Positions 1 through 6,808 of a stretch of DNA of 30,359 bases are shown here, piece after piece. The notes under the pieces were generated by a model that was given only the letters and a program-made list of their open reading frames with translations, was not told the DNA's origin and searched no databases. Made by a program: the position numbers and the translations under genes. Numbering within the stretch: position 1 is the first letter of the stretch; each line of letters opens with the position of its first letter. The stretch is from a virus, in the IMG/VR virus record IMGVR_UViG_3300035660_001487, positions 1 to 30,359 of that record; one strand, 5' to 3'.

Positions 1-228
1 CGCGAACTCGGCGGGTTGCCCGAGGCCGAGCAACCCGAGGAAGCGCCGGCGCCGCCCGCACCGCCAGTGCCGCCGGCAGGCACGCCCGGGCCACCGGGGA
101 TAACGCAGGACCAGGCGGTGCCCGAGGATACTGGCCAGCAGGTCGCGACGGCCAAGCGGTCGGCGACGGATTTCATACGGGAGGGCAAAGCCCATGACGA
201 AAGTGGACATCATCCGAGGGCGCATTGA
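1..228 (+). CDS. C-terminal end of a phage structural protein, probably portal (5'-truncated)
   Basis: The frame is open from base 1 and ends at a stop at 226-228; the true start lies outside the window. The visible 75 residues are low-complexity, with a Pro/Ala-rich stretch at about residues 14-39 and then a charged tail. Nothing in it is diagnostic. The position directly upstream of prohead-protease and capsid genes is where portal genes normally sit, and portal C-termini are often variable and proline-rich, so portal is an inference from gene order only. A TTG at position 16 could act as a start, but codons before it are also open, so a truncated longer gene is more likely. Its end overlaps the next gene by 35 bases. 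Confidence 0.45.
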   Translation, partial: RELGGLPEAEQPEEAPAPPAPPVPPAGTPGPPGITQDQAVPEDTGQQVATAKRSATDFIREGKAHDESGHHPRAH

Positions 229-712
229 ACAACTCGCGGCGGCGGGGAGACTGTGGGGCGCGGAACTGCTCGCGGTGCGGCTGCGGGATCTCCAGGAATG
301 CCCTAGGTGCGGCGGACAGATTCGCAAGGAGTTGGGCCGCACCACCGACCATTGCACCATGCGCTGCGCGTGCGGGTTCAGTGTGACGGTGCCGGCATGG
401 GACCTGCACCGCAACCTGGTCGAGGGTAACGGCTTGCTGGCCGCGTGTGTGGCCGAGGAGCGGCGCAAGCAGCAGTTGCCCGCCCCCATGGCACCTACAG
501 GCGCGGTGCGGGCCGAAAGGCCAGCGTGGCCCACTGGGGCTGCACCAAAGGAGGCCCTGGGGGCGGGGGCACCAGCGAAGGCGAGGGTGGCGACCCCGAG
601 GCCGGCAATGGCGCCAAGCGCGCCGGCCGCGCCAGTCAGCGAGGGCGCATCGAGCGCCCGGAAAGGACACGAGGATGCCGTACACGCAGATCGCGTTGCC
701 CCAGGCGATTGA
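194..712 (+). CDS. Zinc-ribbon-like small phage protein with disordered tail
   Basis: A 172-residue protein of unknown function. The N-terminal 35 residues look helical (R-x-R-I-E-Q-L-AAAGRL pattern). A Cys cluster follows: C36-x2-C39 and C54-x3-C58-x-C60, the spacing of a zinc ribbon, although it has one Cys more than needed. From about residue 95 to the end it is Pro/Ala-rich and probably disordered. An SD-like GGGAGGG lies about ten bases upstream of the ATG. It overlaps the preceding reading frame by 35 bases and the next by 38 bases, so part of the disordered tail may simply be tolerated overlap coding. Metal binding is inferred from the Cys pattern; a DNA, RNA or protein partner cannot be assigned. 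Confidence 0.65.
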   Translation: MTKVDIIRGRIEQLAAAGRLWGAELLAVRLRDLQECPRCGGQIRKELGRTTDHCTMRCACGFSVTVPAWDLHRNLVEGNGLLAACVAEERRKQQLPAPMAPTGAVRAERPAWPTGAAPKEALGAGAPAKARVATPRPAMAPSAPAAPVSEGASSARKGHEDAVHADRVAPGD

Positions 713-950
713 CCTGGTGCAGCGCACCAACCAGTGGAGCGATGAGGATGTGGCGGGGGCCGCCTCGGGCGCGGGGTTGCCCCAGGAGTTCTGCATTTCG
801 CTCAAGCGGGTGCGCGAGATCAAGCGGTGGATGCCCGTCCAGCCTGGCGAGCATCTGCAGCTCGCGGTCGCCTACTACTTGCTGAACGGGTGGGATGAGA
901 CTCCGGGGGGCGGCCCCGAGGGACTTGCGCGTTGCCTTCAAACTCGCTGA
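675..950 (+). CDS. Hypothetical phage protein, 91 aa
   Basis: I do not recognise this protein. It starts at an ATG with a short purine-rich leader (GGACACGAGG) and encodes 91 residues. It looks mainly alpha-helical, with amphipathic stretches at about residues 8-30 and 42-70, and is acidic in its first half. No Cys pair, membrane segment or catalytic motif is visible. The frame stays open upstream to position 447, but the ATG at 675 gives a protein that does not depend on the Pro/Ala-rich overlap with the previous gene, so it is preferred. It lies between a zinc-ribbon-like protein and the PYPNEH-domain protein, in the segment between portal and protease. A head-assembly accessory role is guilt by association only. 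Confidence 0.55.
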   Translation: MPYTQIALPQAIDLVQRTNQWSDEDVAGAASGAGLPQEFCISLKRVREIKRWMPVQPGEHLQLAVAYYLLNGWDETPGGGPEGLARCLQTR

Positions 951-968
951 GCGGAAAAGGAGACGTCC

Positions 969-1271
969 ATGCCATATCCCAACGAACACGCCTGTCGGCT
1001 CAAGGCACCAGGGCAGTTCCCGATCATACGCCGGGAGCCGAAGCCACGCGACCACAAGGGCAAGGCGTACTACGTGATCTACGGCAAGAAGAGTGCCGCT
1101 TCTCCGATGCAGGAGCAAGCCTACCGCTATCCCAAGGACAAGTGGAACGCCGCGTCTGCGCAAGCCCACTGTGAGGCCCACAAAGGGATGGCATTTGAGG
1201 CGGCCAGCGAGAAAGCAACGGGCGGTGGAGGGTTCAGCTTCGGCTTCTACCGCATGGCGGCGGGAAGATAG
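969..1271 (+). CDS. PYPNEH-type small phage domain protein
   Basis: A 100-residue protein starting after a good SD (AAAAGGAGA). It begins with MPYPNEHACRL, followed by an I-x-R-R-E segment, YYVIYGKK, a Y-R-Y-P-K-D-K-W segment and CEAHKG. From memory, this pattern (PYPNEHACRL, then an IYG strand, then YPKDKW and a C-x2-H end) recurs in tailed-phage proteins near or fused to prohead proteases. Its biochemical role is not established. C9 and the later C-x2-H could bind a metal, but that is a guess. The gene is followed after three bases by the next gene, so the two are probably translated together. Confidence 0.7.
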   Translation: MPYPNEHACRLKAPGQFPIIRREPKPRDHKGKAYYVIYGKKSAASPMQEQAYRYPKDKWNAASAQAHCEAHKGMAFEAASEKATGGGGFSFGFYRMAAGR

Positions 1272-1274
1272 CCA

Positions 1275-1742
1275 ATGCCGGTCAAGGTGGGAGCGAAAGG
1301 CGGGGGCGGTTGCCCCGCGGGCAAGCCGTGGCCGATCATCGAAGTGGCCACCGGCAAGACCATTGCCTGCGCGACGACGAAGGCGAATGCTGAGGCGTCG
1401 GCCCGTGCACGCATGGCAGCGGCGCATGGCTGGACGCCGACAGGAAAGGAGCAGAAGATGCAACCGTTTTCGTTCGGAAGATTCCCGGTCGCCAAGGCCA
1501 TGGCCTCAGGCGAGATGTCGTTCGACGAATTGCGCCAGGCCGTGCAAGAACAGATGCGGCCTCAAGCCGCACGGCCGCCGGAGCCGTGGGTGATCGAGAT
1601 CTACGACAAGTTCGTGATCATCTCTCTGGGCGACAACCACTACGAGCGCCGCGCCTACAGCATCGGCACGGATGGCGAGGTCCAACTGGATGCCACGGGC
1701 ACCCCCGTCGCGCGAGTGTGGGTCGAGGTGAAGGCCGCCTGA
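1275..1742 (+). CDS. Phage accessory protein with CPxGKPW motif and C-terminal beta domain
   Basis: This 155-residue protein has two parts. Residues 10-50 carry a CPAGKPWPII segment and a CATTKANAEA segment, a short module common in phage head-region proteins. Residues 75-155 start with MSFDELRQAVQE and continue with the strands PWVIEIYDKFVIISLG, YERRAYSIG and VWVEVKAA. From memory, both parts occur together in phage proteins near prohead proteases, but their function is unknown. The ATG at 1458 is in frame and preceded by AAAGGA at seven-base spacing, so a 94-residue short form containing only the C-terminal domain may also be made. The stop overlaps the next ATG by one base (TGATG). Confidence 0.65.
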   Translation: MPVKVGAKGGGGCPAGKPWPIIEVATGKTIACATTKANAEASARARMAAAHGWTPTGKEQKMQPFSFGRFPVAKAMASGEMSFDELRQAVQEQMRPQAARPPEPWVIEIYDKFVIISLGDNHYERRAYSIGTDGEVQLDATGTPVARVWVEVKAA

Positions 1743-1825
1743 TGGATGGAACCGAGCGCGTCCTGACCTGGCTGGCGATATTGGGGTTCTGGTCGGTGGC
1801 GATCTACGCGATCGCGACGCGGTGA
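1742..1825 (+). CDS. 27-residue single-pass membrane micropeptide
   Basis: A short frame starting at the ATG in the TGATG overlap with the preceding gene and ending at TGA 1823-1825. It encodes a charged N-terminus (MDGTERV), about 16 hydrophobic residues (LTWLAILGFWSVAIYA) and a basic C-terminal TR. This fits one transmembrane helix. The tight stop/start overlap argues for coupled translation. Such tiny membrane peptides occur in phage late operons, but no function can be assigned; a lysis or membrane-anchoring role would be speculation. It could also be a chance frame, since 27 codons is short, but the hydrophobic core and the lack of other coding in the gap favour a real gene. Confidence 0.4.
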   Translation: MDGTERVLTWLAILGFWSVAIYAIATR

Positions 1826-1842
1826 GGTAATGAGGGAAGCCG

Positions 1843-2592
1843 ATGGCTGACATGCGGTTCGAGGTGGCGGGGCGGACTTTCAACCGCCAGGTGGTGCTGC
1901 GGATCCTCAAGTTCAATCCCTACCATGAGCCGGCCGGCACCCCGATCGGAGGGCAGTTTGCATCGGGCCCTGGCGGGGCAGGTGGTCGGGCAACGGCACC
2001 GGCAGCCGCGCCCACGGCAGCAGGGCCCACGTTTGCTGCATCCACCGAGGGTGGCCAGCAGATCCTGATGATGTCCCACGAAGAACGGATTGGCAGAACG
2101 TCCCTTAGGGCGCGAGCTGGCACATCCAAAGAGACCTTGGAATCGGTCAGGAAAGTGCTGAAGGATGAAGCGCGCAAGGATCTCAACTGCGTGGATGTAG
2201 TCGAACTCTCGCCAGCCGAGGGCCGAGCCTTCAAGGCGGGAGGAAGGCAGTACAGCGAGGGCGGGCACTGGGATCGCATTTTCGGCAAGATAGTGCTCTA
2301 CCGATGCGACCGCCCCGGTGATCCGAAATGGGTGCACGCCATGCTTGATCACGAAATAGGCCATGCCATCTATGAGCGGCGGGCGGGCTTGGGGCGATTC
2401 CAGGCTGCCTATGCCAAGCACGATGGTGTAACCTCCTACTCCAAGGCATGGGCAAAAGAGGGACCTGTGGGAGCCACGGAGACGTTCGCGGAATTGCGCG
2501 GCATTGCGATGGGCTCGACAAAAGCATCAGGGAAGATCCACCCCGACCTGCAAGCCGCCTTCGATGATCTATGGAAGGGCAAGGGCCACTGA
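1843..2592 (+). CDS. Putative zinc metalloprotease (HEIGH) with phage NPYHEP leader
   Basis: A 249-residue protein starting after GAGGG at good spacing. Residues 23-47 carry FNPYHEPAGTPIGGQFASG, a segment that recurs in phage head-morphogenesis proteins. An Ala/Gly/Pro linker follows to about residue 65. The C-terminal half contains H170-E-I-G-H174, the zinc-binding and catalytic signature of zincin peptidases. E213 or E217 in the downstream T-E-T-F-A-E segment is placed to be the third ligand, as in gluzincins. No signal peptide is visible, so it should act inside the infected cell or in the prohead. It sits next to the XkdF-like serine protease, which would make it a second protease of head assembly. 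The peptidase fold is well supported by the motif; the substrate is unknown. Confidence 0.7.
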   Translation: MADMRFEVAGRTFNRQVVLRILKFNPYHEPAGTPIGGQFASGPGGAGGRATAPAAAPTAAGPTFAASTEGGQQILMMSHEERIGRTSLRARAGTSKETLESVRKVLKDEARKDLNCVDVVELSPAEGRAFKAGGRQYSEGGHWDRIFGKIVLYRCDRPGDPKWVHAMLDHEIGHAIYERRAGLGRFQAAYAKHDGVTSYSKAWAKEGPVGATETFAELRGIAMGSTKASGKIHPDLQAAFDDLWKGKGH

Positions 2593-2621
2593 GTTGCTAT
2601 CGGTGATGAAGGGAGATGAGG

Positions 2622-3275
2622 ATGCCTGAAAAGGTGACCACGCTGTTCTTCAACGACGTGCGCGAAGAGGTCCCTGCGGCCGAGGCTACCTTCGCCGAGC
2701 GGATCACTGTGGACGACCACGGCGTGGTCGTGAAGTCTGAGCTGTTTACCGTGGAGCCCGAAGAGCCCGTCGCAACCAGCAAGGGCGAGCGAGATGGGGG
2801 TGATTCGTCGCCACGGATGGGTAGTATCCTGAAGGCCGACGAGGACCAGCGGATCGTCTATGGGATCGTGTACGCGGCCGACGATGCGGCGATCGCGAAG
2901 TGGGCCGCGGACGGCAGCAAACCCGAGGACGCCCCCGACGTGGTGGACACCCAGGGCGAATGGGTCGGCGAGGCCACCCTGCGCAAGGCATTCGAGGGCT
3001 ACATGCGCCACTACGCCGAGATGGCGATGGGCGAGGGCAAACTCCCCACCGGGGCCCAGCACCGGCGTCTCGCCAAGGGCGTGGTCATGCTCCAGAGTGC
3101 CCTCCTTGTGAAGGGGACATGCTGGCCGGACGCGGACTCGCCGGCCACTGAGGCGGCGCTCACGTGGGTGCGGGCCGACCATGTGGGCGACGGCGCCGAG
3201 GACCTGTGGAAGGCGATCAAGAAGCAGGAACTGACCGGGTACAGCATGGGCGGGAAGGCGACGCGGGCGACATGA
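2622..3275 (+). CDS. XkdF-like prohead protease (Peptidase S78_2 family)
   Basis: A 217-residue protein. The ATG at 2622 is chosen over the one at 2616 because GGGAG at 2611-2615 abuts 2616 but is six bases from 2622. Residues from about 60 on match the XkdF pattern: ILKADEDQRIVYGIVYAAD, then VVDTQGEWVGEATLRKAF, then LWKAIKKQELTGYSMGG. The family is a serine peptidase that matures the capsid by cleaving scaffold and head proteins. H147 (AQHRR) and S159 (QSALL) align by eye with the family's catalytic His and Ser. The protein stops just after GYSMGG, at tandem TGA TGA. In many relatives the chain continues with a D-L-x-V-x-E-x-S-L-V segment into the scaffold; here that segment begins the gene at 10518. 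Confidence 0.75.
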   Translation: MPEKVTTLFFNDVREEVPAAEATFAERITVDDHGVVVKSELFTVEPEEPVATSKGERDGGDSSPRMGSILKADEDQRIVYGIVYAADDAAIAKWAADGSKPEDAPDVVDTQGEWVGEATLRKAFEGYMRHYAEMAMGEGKLPTGAQHRRLAKGVVMLQSALLVKGTCWPDADSPATEAALTWVRADHVGDGAEDLWKAIKKQELTGYSMGGKATRAT

Positions 3276-3311
3276 TGATGGGCCTGGCGGAAGGCTGAAA
3301 GGAGCATCACG

Positions 3312-3731
3312 ATGGCTGGAAGTCTCAACGATTACCTGGAGTTGAAGTTGCTGGAGGAGCTGACGGGCAAGACGGCATTCACGATGCCGACTGTCTACAT
3401 CGCCCTCTCGCGGGCCGATCCGGGCGAGAGCGGGGCGGGCGTGGACGAGCCGGCCATCGGTTCGTTGGGCTACGCCCGCATTCAAACGGTAGCGGCGAAC
3501 TGGGGAACGGCTGCGGCGGGCGCGATCGCCAACGCGCAACTCCTGGCCTATGCCGAGGCCACGGGCAGTTGGGGCGTCCTCACGCACTGGATCGCCTACG
3601 ACGCGCCCACCGGCGGCAACCCGCTGTTCTATGGGACCATTGACTACCAGGGGACGCCGACTCCGAAGACGATCTCGGGCGGCGACACGGCGAGTTTCGC
3701 CATCGGCGCCCTCGGCGTTACACTGACCTAA
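3312..3731 (+). CDS. Phage virion-associated protein of the 'LNDYLE...LFYG' family
   Basis: A 139-residue protein after a strong SD (GAAAGGAG). It begins MAGSLNDYLELKLLEELTG and continues with a TVYIALSRADPGE strand, a Y-A-R-I-Q segment, WGVLTHWIAYDAPTGGN, LFYGTIDY and a C-terminal ISGGDTASFAIGALGVTL. I recognise this order (LNDYLE, YxALxxADP, GYAR, WGxxTHW, GNxLFYG, GDTxSF) as a common small phage structural protein of unknown exact role, often near fibre or decoration genes. It is mostly beta-structure, and no enzymatic motif is visible. The next gene starts nine bases downstream. It probably belongs to the surface or adhesion module 3312-5930; whether it is head- or tail-associated cannot be told. 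Confidence 0.65.
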   Translation: MAGSLNDYLELKLLEELTGKTAFTMPTVYIALSRADPGESGAGVDEPAIGSLGYARIQTVAANWGTAAAGAIANAQLLAYAEATGSWGVLTHWIAYDAPTGGNPLFYGTIDYQGTPTPKTISGGDTASFAIGALGVTLT

Positions 3732-3740
3732 GGATTAGGA

Positions 3741-5645
3741 ATGGCGATCCCGGTATCGAGAACGCCAGGAGCCAAGGCCGCCGCCACGACTGCTGCGGTT
3801 TCGGTGGCATTGCCCGCCAACATCGCAATCGGCGACATCACGATTCTTGTCGCCGAGACCGATCCTACAGGCACCGTTACCATCACAGTCACCGGGGGCG
3901 GCACCTGGACTGCTTTTACTGGGTTGCCCGCAACCGTCGCCAGCGGATCGAAGTTGTACGCATGGTGGCGGCGACACGCGGGCGGCAATACCGCACCGAG
4001 CGTTCAGGCCAGCGTGGATCATGTCTGTGCTGGTTGCACCGCGTATGGCGGCTGCGTTGGCTCAGGCGATCCCGTAGATGTTTCGGCCGTCGGCACCGAG
4101 ACCGCCTCCGATACCAGTTTCGAGTTCGTGACTGGCATATCCACGACCCGGGCCGATTGCATCTGCATCTGCATTTGCACGAGCAGCGCGGACTCGAACA
4201 CGGGCCAGTTCACGGTGATGACGAATGCCAACCTGTCGAACAAAGCCGAGAAGATGGATTACGAGACAACCTCCGGCCACGGTGGGGGGTTTGCTTTCGA
4301 CGAAGGCGGGCTCGCCATAGCCGGTGCGATGGGCACCTTCGCCGCGACTCTCAGCGCCGCATGGCCGAAAGCCTACATCGCATTCGCTCTGAAGCCGCCG
4401 CAATCGGTTCCGATAGAAGGGTCGGCGGTGGGCGTTGCCGCAACCGCCGCTGCGATCAAAGCCGCGCGGAAGATGGCGGGAGGTAGCACGGCCAGCGGGA
4501 CGACGACGGGAGCGGTCAAGATAGGACGCAACCTAGCGGGTGTCGGCGCGGCGTTCGGCGTTAGCGCAGGCGCGGTAAAGGTGGCGCGTGCCGTCCTTGG
4601 CACCGCGGCCTCGGTGGCGGCGACAATCGGCAACCTTACCATTACGAGGGCGGTGGCGTTGGCCGGCACCGCGGTAGCCGAAGCGATCACCGCAGGCGCG
4701 GTCAAGGTCGGGCGCACCTTGGCAGGAGCCGTCGCCGCAACGGGAACGACCACGGGTGCGGCGCGTGTGACCCTCACCCTGAACGGCGCGGCAGCGGCCG
4801 TCGCTACCACCCTGGGGGCCATCAAGGCAACCCGGAATCTCGCAGGTACAGCAGCGGCGACGGCGGTCACCTCGGCGGCGCTGAAGTGTCAGCGGGCCCT
4901 CGCGGGAATCTCCGAGGCGCTGGGCGCGGCCACGGGGGCTGTGGGTGCCAGCCGCCTGCTGGCGGGATCGGCAGTCGGGCAGGCCACTGCCAACGCGAAC
5001 CTTCGCGTGGCGCGTCTCCTGCAAGGCGTAGCGGTGGCGACGACTGCTGTGAGCGGCACGGTGGGGGTGGCGCGAAAACTGGTCGGGATCGCTGGCGCGG
5101 CTGCCACCACCATCGGGGAACTGACGGTCGAGGTCGGCGGCGCGGTCGTGCAACTCGCGGGGATTGCCGTAGCCGCAGCGACGACGGCGGGCGCCGTCAG
5201 CGTGGCGCGTCTGCTCCAAGGCCAAGCCGCGGTTTTGACCGCCACGAACGGCGCATTGAAAGTGGCCCGCCGATTGGTCGGCGGCATCCTCGCCTCGGCC
5301 AGCACGGCAGGCGCGATAAGAACCGCGCGGCGACTGGCAGGGTCAGTGGTTGCAGCGGCGACAACGGCCGGTATCCTGACCGTTGAAGCGAGCCATGCTG
5401 TACGCCTAACAGGCATGGCGGTTGCGACGAGTACGGTGGTGGGCGCAATCACAGTCGCACGCAAACTGGCGAGTGTCATAAGCGTCATAACGGTTACGGT
5501 TGGATCCCTGCGCGTCGCACGAGAACTGGTGCCAGCCGTCGCCTTGGCGATGGCCCTGCCCACCTCCGCAGACACATCACTGATCCTGGTTGGATCTCCT
5601 CTCGACCTGACGATGGTGTTATCTTCTGAGCAGGAGCTTCCGTAG
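3741..5645 (+). CDS. Adhesin-like virion protein with ~18 tandem 20-residue repeats
   Basis: A 634-residue protein. Residues 1-220 form a beta-rich domain with the pattern of phage and bacterial adhesin-type beta-sandwiches (AAATTAAVSVALPANIAIGD, then GGTWT, then YAWWRRHAGGN, then YIAFALKPP). It contains an unusual DCICICIC strand and several other Cys. Residues about 226-597 are 18 repeats of consensus xGxAxAxxTTxGAVxVARxL. Gly at position 2 is kept in nearly all units and Arg at position 18 in 15 of 18; two units carry 4-5 residue inserts. The last 37 residues are non-repetitive. The alternating small and hydrophobic residues suggest stacked short beta-strands (a solenoid or fibrous shaft), which is inference. 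It precedes a glycosyltransferase cluster and may be a surface fibre and glycosylation target. Confidence 0.7.
   Translation: MAIPVSRTPGAKAAATTAAVSVALPANIAIGDITILVAETDPTGTVTITVTGGGTWTAFTGLPATVASGSKLYAWWRRHAGGNTAPSVQASVDHVCAGCTAYGGCVGSGDPVDVSAVGTETASDTSFEFVTGISTTRADCICICICTSSADSNTGQFTVMTNANLSNKAEKMDYETTSGHGGGFAFDEGGLAIAGAMGTFAATLSAAWPKAYIAFALKPPQSVPIEGSAVGVAATAAAIKAARKMAGGSTASGTTTGAVKIGRNLAGVGAAFGVSAGAVKVARAVLGTAASVAATIGNLTITRAVALAGTAVAEAITAGAVKVGRTLAGAVAATGTTTGAARVTLTLNGAAAAVATTLGAIKATRNLAGTAAATAVTSAALKCQRALAGISEALGAATGAVGASRLLAGSAVGQATANANLRVARLLQGVAVATTAVSGTVGVARKLVGIAGAAATTIGELTVEVGGAVVQLAGIAVAAATTAGAVSVARLLQGQAAVLTATNGALKVARRLVGGILASASTAGAIRTARRLAGSVVAAATTAGILTVEASHAVRLTGMAVATSTVVGAITVARKLASVISVITVTVGSLRVARELVPAVALAMALPTSADTSLILVGSPLDLTMVLSSEQELP
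4415..5533 (+). repeat. Tandem 60-bp coding repeats (20-residue units, diverged)
   Basis: The region codes for about 18 units of 20 residues with a 60-bp period. Units are recognisable at the protein level (a G at position 2, T-T/T-x at 9-10, G at 12, hydrophobic at 14 and 16, R at 18), but the DNA has diverged strongly, with no two adjacent units identical. This indicates an old amplification under structural selection rather than a recent expansion. Two units are longer (near 5121-5160 and 5364-5409), both with an L-T-V-E insert at the same place. Confidence 0.75.
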
Positions 5646-5930
5646 ATGGCAAACTTGTTTGTCGGCAGCCACGGTATGCCCATCGGAGTCACGGTGTCGT
5701 CCGCAGACGATCCCGACCCGCTGATCGGCGCAGAACTGACTGTCTGGCTTGCTGAACCGCGGGGCGCGACGCATCTCGTATCAGTCATCGTAGATAGTGG
5801 CACCCATTTTTACTACATGATAGAACCCGGAGTGCTATCCGTCCCGGGCACCTGGACAGTGAAGTCTCGAGTGGTAAAGAACGGCCGCCAGACTTTTGGC
5901 AAAACAATGTTCACCGTGGACAGATTCTGA
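5646..5930 (+). CDS. Small Ig-like virion protein (BppU-N-like pattern)
   Basis: A 94-residue protein that begins with the base after the previous stop. The sequence reads as beta-strands: an N-terminal GVTVSS strand, an AELTVWLAEPRG segment, YYMIEPGVLSVPGTWTVKSRV and a C-terminal FGKTMFTVDRF. The end pattern (G-x-W-x-V/L-x-x-x-V, then F-x-V) is typical of short Ig-like phage proteins that precede or accompany baseplate and fibre components. There is no catalytic motif. It overlaps the following glycosyltransferase by one base (TGATG), which physically couples the structural triplet 3312-5930 to the modification operon. A small accessory of the repeat protein is a reasonable guess; homology-based assignment would need a profile search. 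Confidence 0.5.
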   Translation: MANLFVGSHGMPIGVTVSSADDPDPLIGAELTVWLAEPRGATHLVSVIVDSGTHFYYMIEPGVLSVPGTWTVKSRVVKNGRQTFGKTMFTVDRF

Positions 5931-6808
5931 TGCCTGGGTACGACCTGCCGCTTGTGGGAATCAACTTCCTGTGCTGCAACCGGGAGCCCCTGCACCATCG
6001 GGCGACAGAGTTCGCGTTGCGCAGCCTGCGCGAATCCGACTTGGCCGAACATGAGTGGCGCATGGTGGCGGTGGATAATGGCTCCACGTGCCCCGAGACG
6101 CCCGGACTCCTGCAGGGATTCGCGGTCGCGAGCGGCGGGAGGACCGAGGTGATCGCGTTGGGAGAGAACGCCGGGATCCCGGTGGCGCGCAATCGGGCCA
6201 GCGAGAGGTTGCTTGACCTGGGCTGCGAGGTGGTGGTGGAGGTTCACAATGACCATCTCTTTCCGCGGCACTGGCTGAGGGCGATGCTCCAGGCCCTCGA
6301 GGCCCAGCCGCGGTGCGGAATCCTTGGCCCTGGGCTGATCACGGAGCGAGGCTACTTCGGTTCGCCGGTCTTGGGGCCAGGGCATGGCTACGAGGCTGGC
6401 TATGAGGCCATGCGTGCTAGGGTGCACGCGCTCAATATGCAACTGGGCCACAACCCCGTTCTGCGGGTCGGCCTGCAGCACCCGGCCGTCAACCGGGCCG
6501 AGATGCTGCGCGAGATCGGCCTGTATGACGAGAGGTTCCCGGCGAAAACCAACTTCGAGGACACGGAACTGTGCTATCGGGCCCACCTAGCTGGCTGGCA
6601 AGTGATGGTGTTCTTGGGGGTGTGGGTCTACCACCACTACCATTTGAGCCGTCTGCAGTTGACCGATCAGTACGCCGACTTCGCGGCCAACAAGGCATAC
6701 TTTGACGCCAAGCATCCGGACTGGTTCCCCTGGAACGTGGAATTCAGCCGCGCCATGGGACAACTCTATGGCCCCGGGCGCGCTTATCATAGGACGGGAC
6801 ACCGATGA
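5930..6808 (+). CDS. Family 2 (GT-A fold) glycosyltransferase
   Basis: A 292-residue protein with GT2 architecture. It has an N-terminal nucleotide-binding strand and VAVDNGS, then a G-E-N-A-G-I-P-V-A-R-N-R-A helix. The metal-binding position is H106-N-D108 (a DXD equivalent, VEVHNDH). Acceptor and catalytic region NFEDTELCYRAHLAGW has E210-D211, the usual catalytic pair of this family, followed by VYHHYH. The family transfers a sugar from a nucleotide-sugar donor to glycan, lipid or protein acceptors. No transmembrane helix is visible, so it should be cytosolic. The one-base overlap upstream and four-base ATGA overlap downstream place it first in a co-translated modification operon. Donor and acceptor cannot be read from sequence; virion protein or host surface glycan are both possible. 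Confidence 0.85.
   Translation: MPGYDLPLVGINFLCCNREPLHHRATEFALRSLRESDLAEHEWRMVAVDNGSTCPETPGLLQGFAVASGGRTEVIALGENAGIPVARNRASERLLDLGCEVVVEVHNDHLFPRHWLRAMLQALEAQPRCGILGPGLITERGYFGSPVLGPGHGYEAGYEAMRARVHALNMQLGHNPVLRVGLQHPAVNRAEMLREIGLYDERFPAKTNFEDTELCYRAHLAGWQVMVFLGVWVYHHYHLSRLQLTDQYADFAANKAYFDAKHPDWFPWNVEFSRAMGQLYGPGRAYHRTGHR

Noticed and set aside
4415-5533. CRISPR array
   Set aside because: The 60-bp period is continuous coding sequence with diverged units and no constant repeat/variable spacer structure.
4889-5803. 304-codon minus-strand frame opposite the repeat region
   Set aside because: It is the antisense image of the 60-bp repeats; the repeat pattern and strand context belong to the plus-strand protein.
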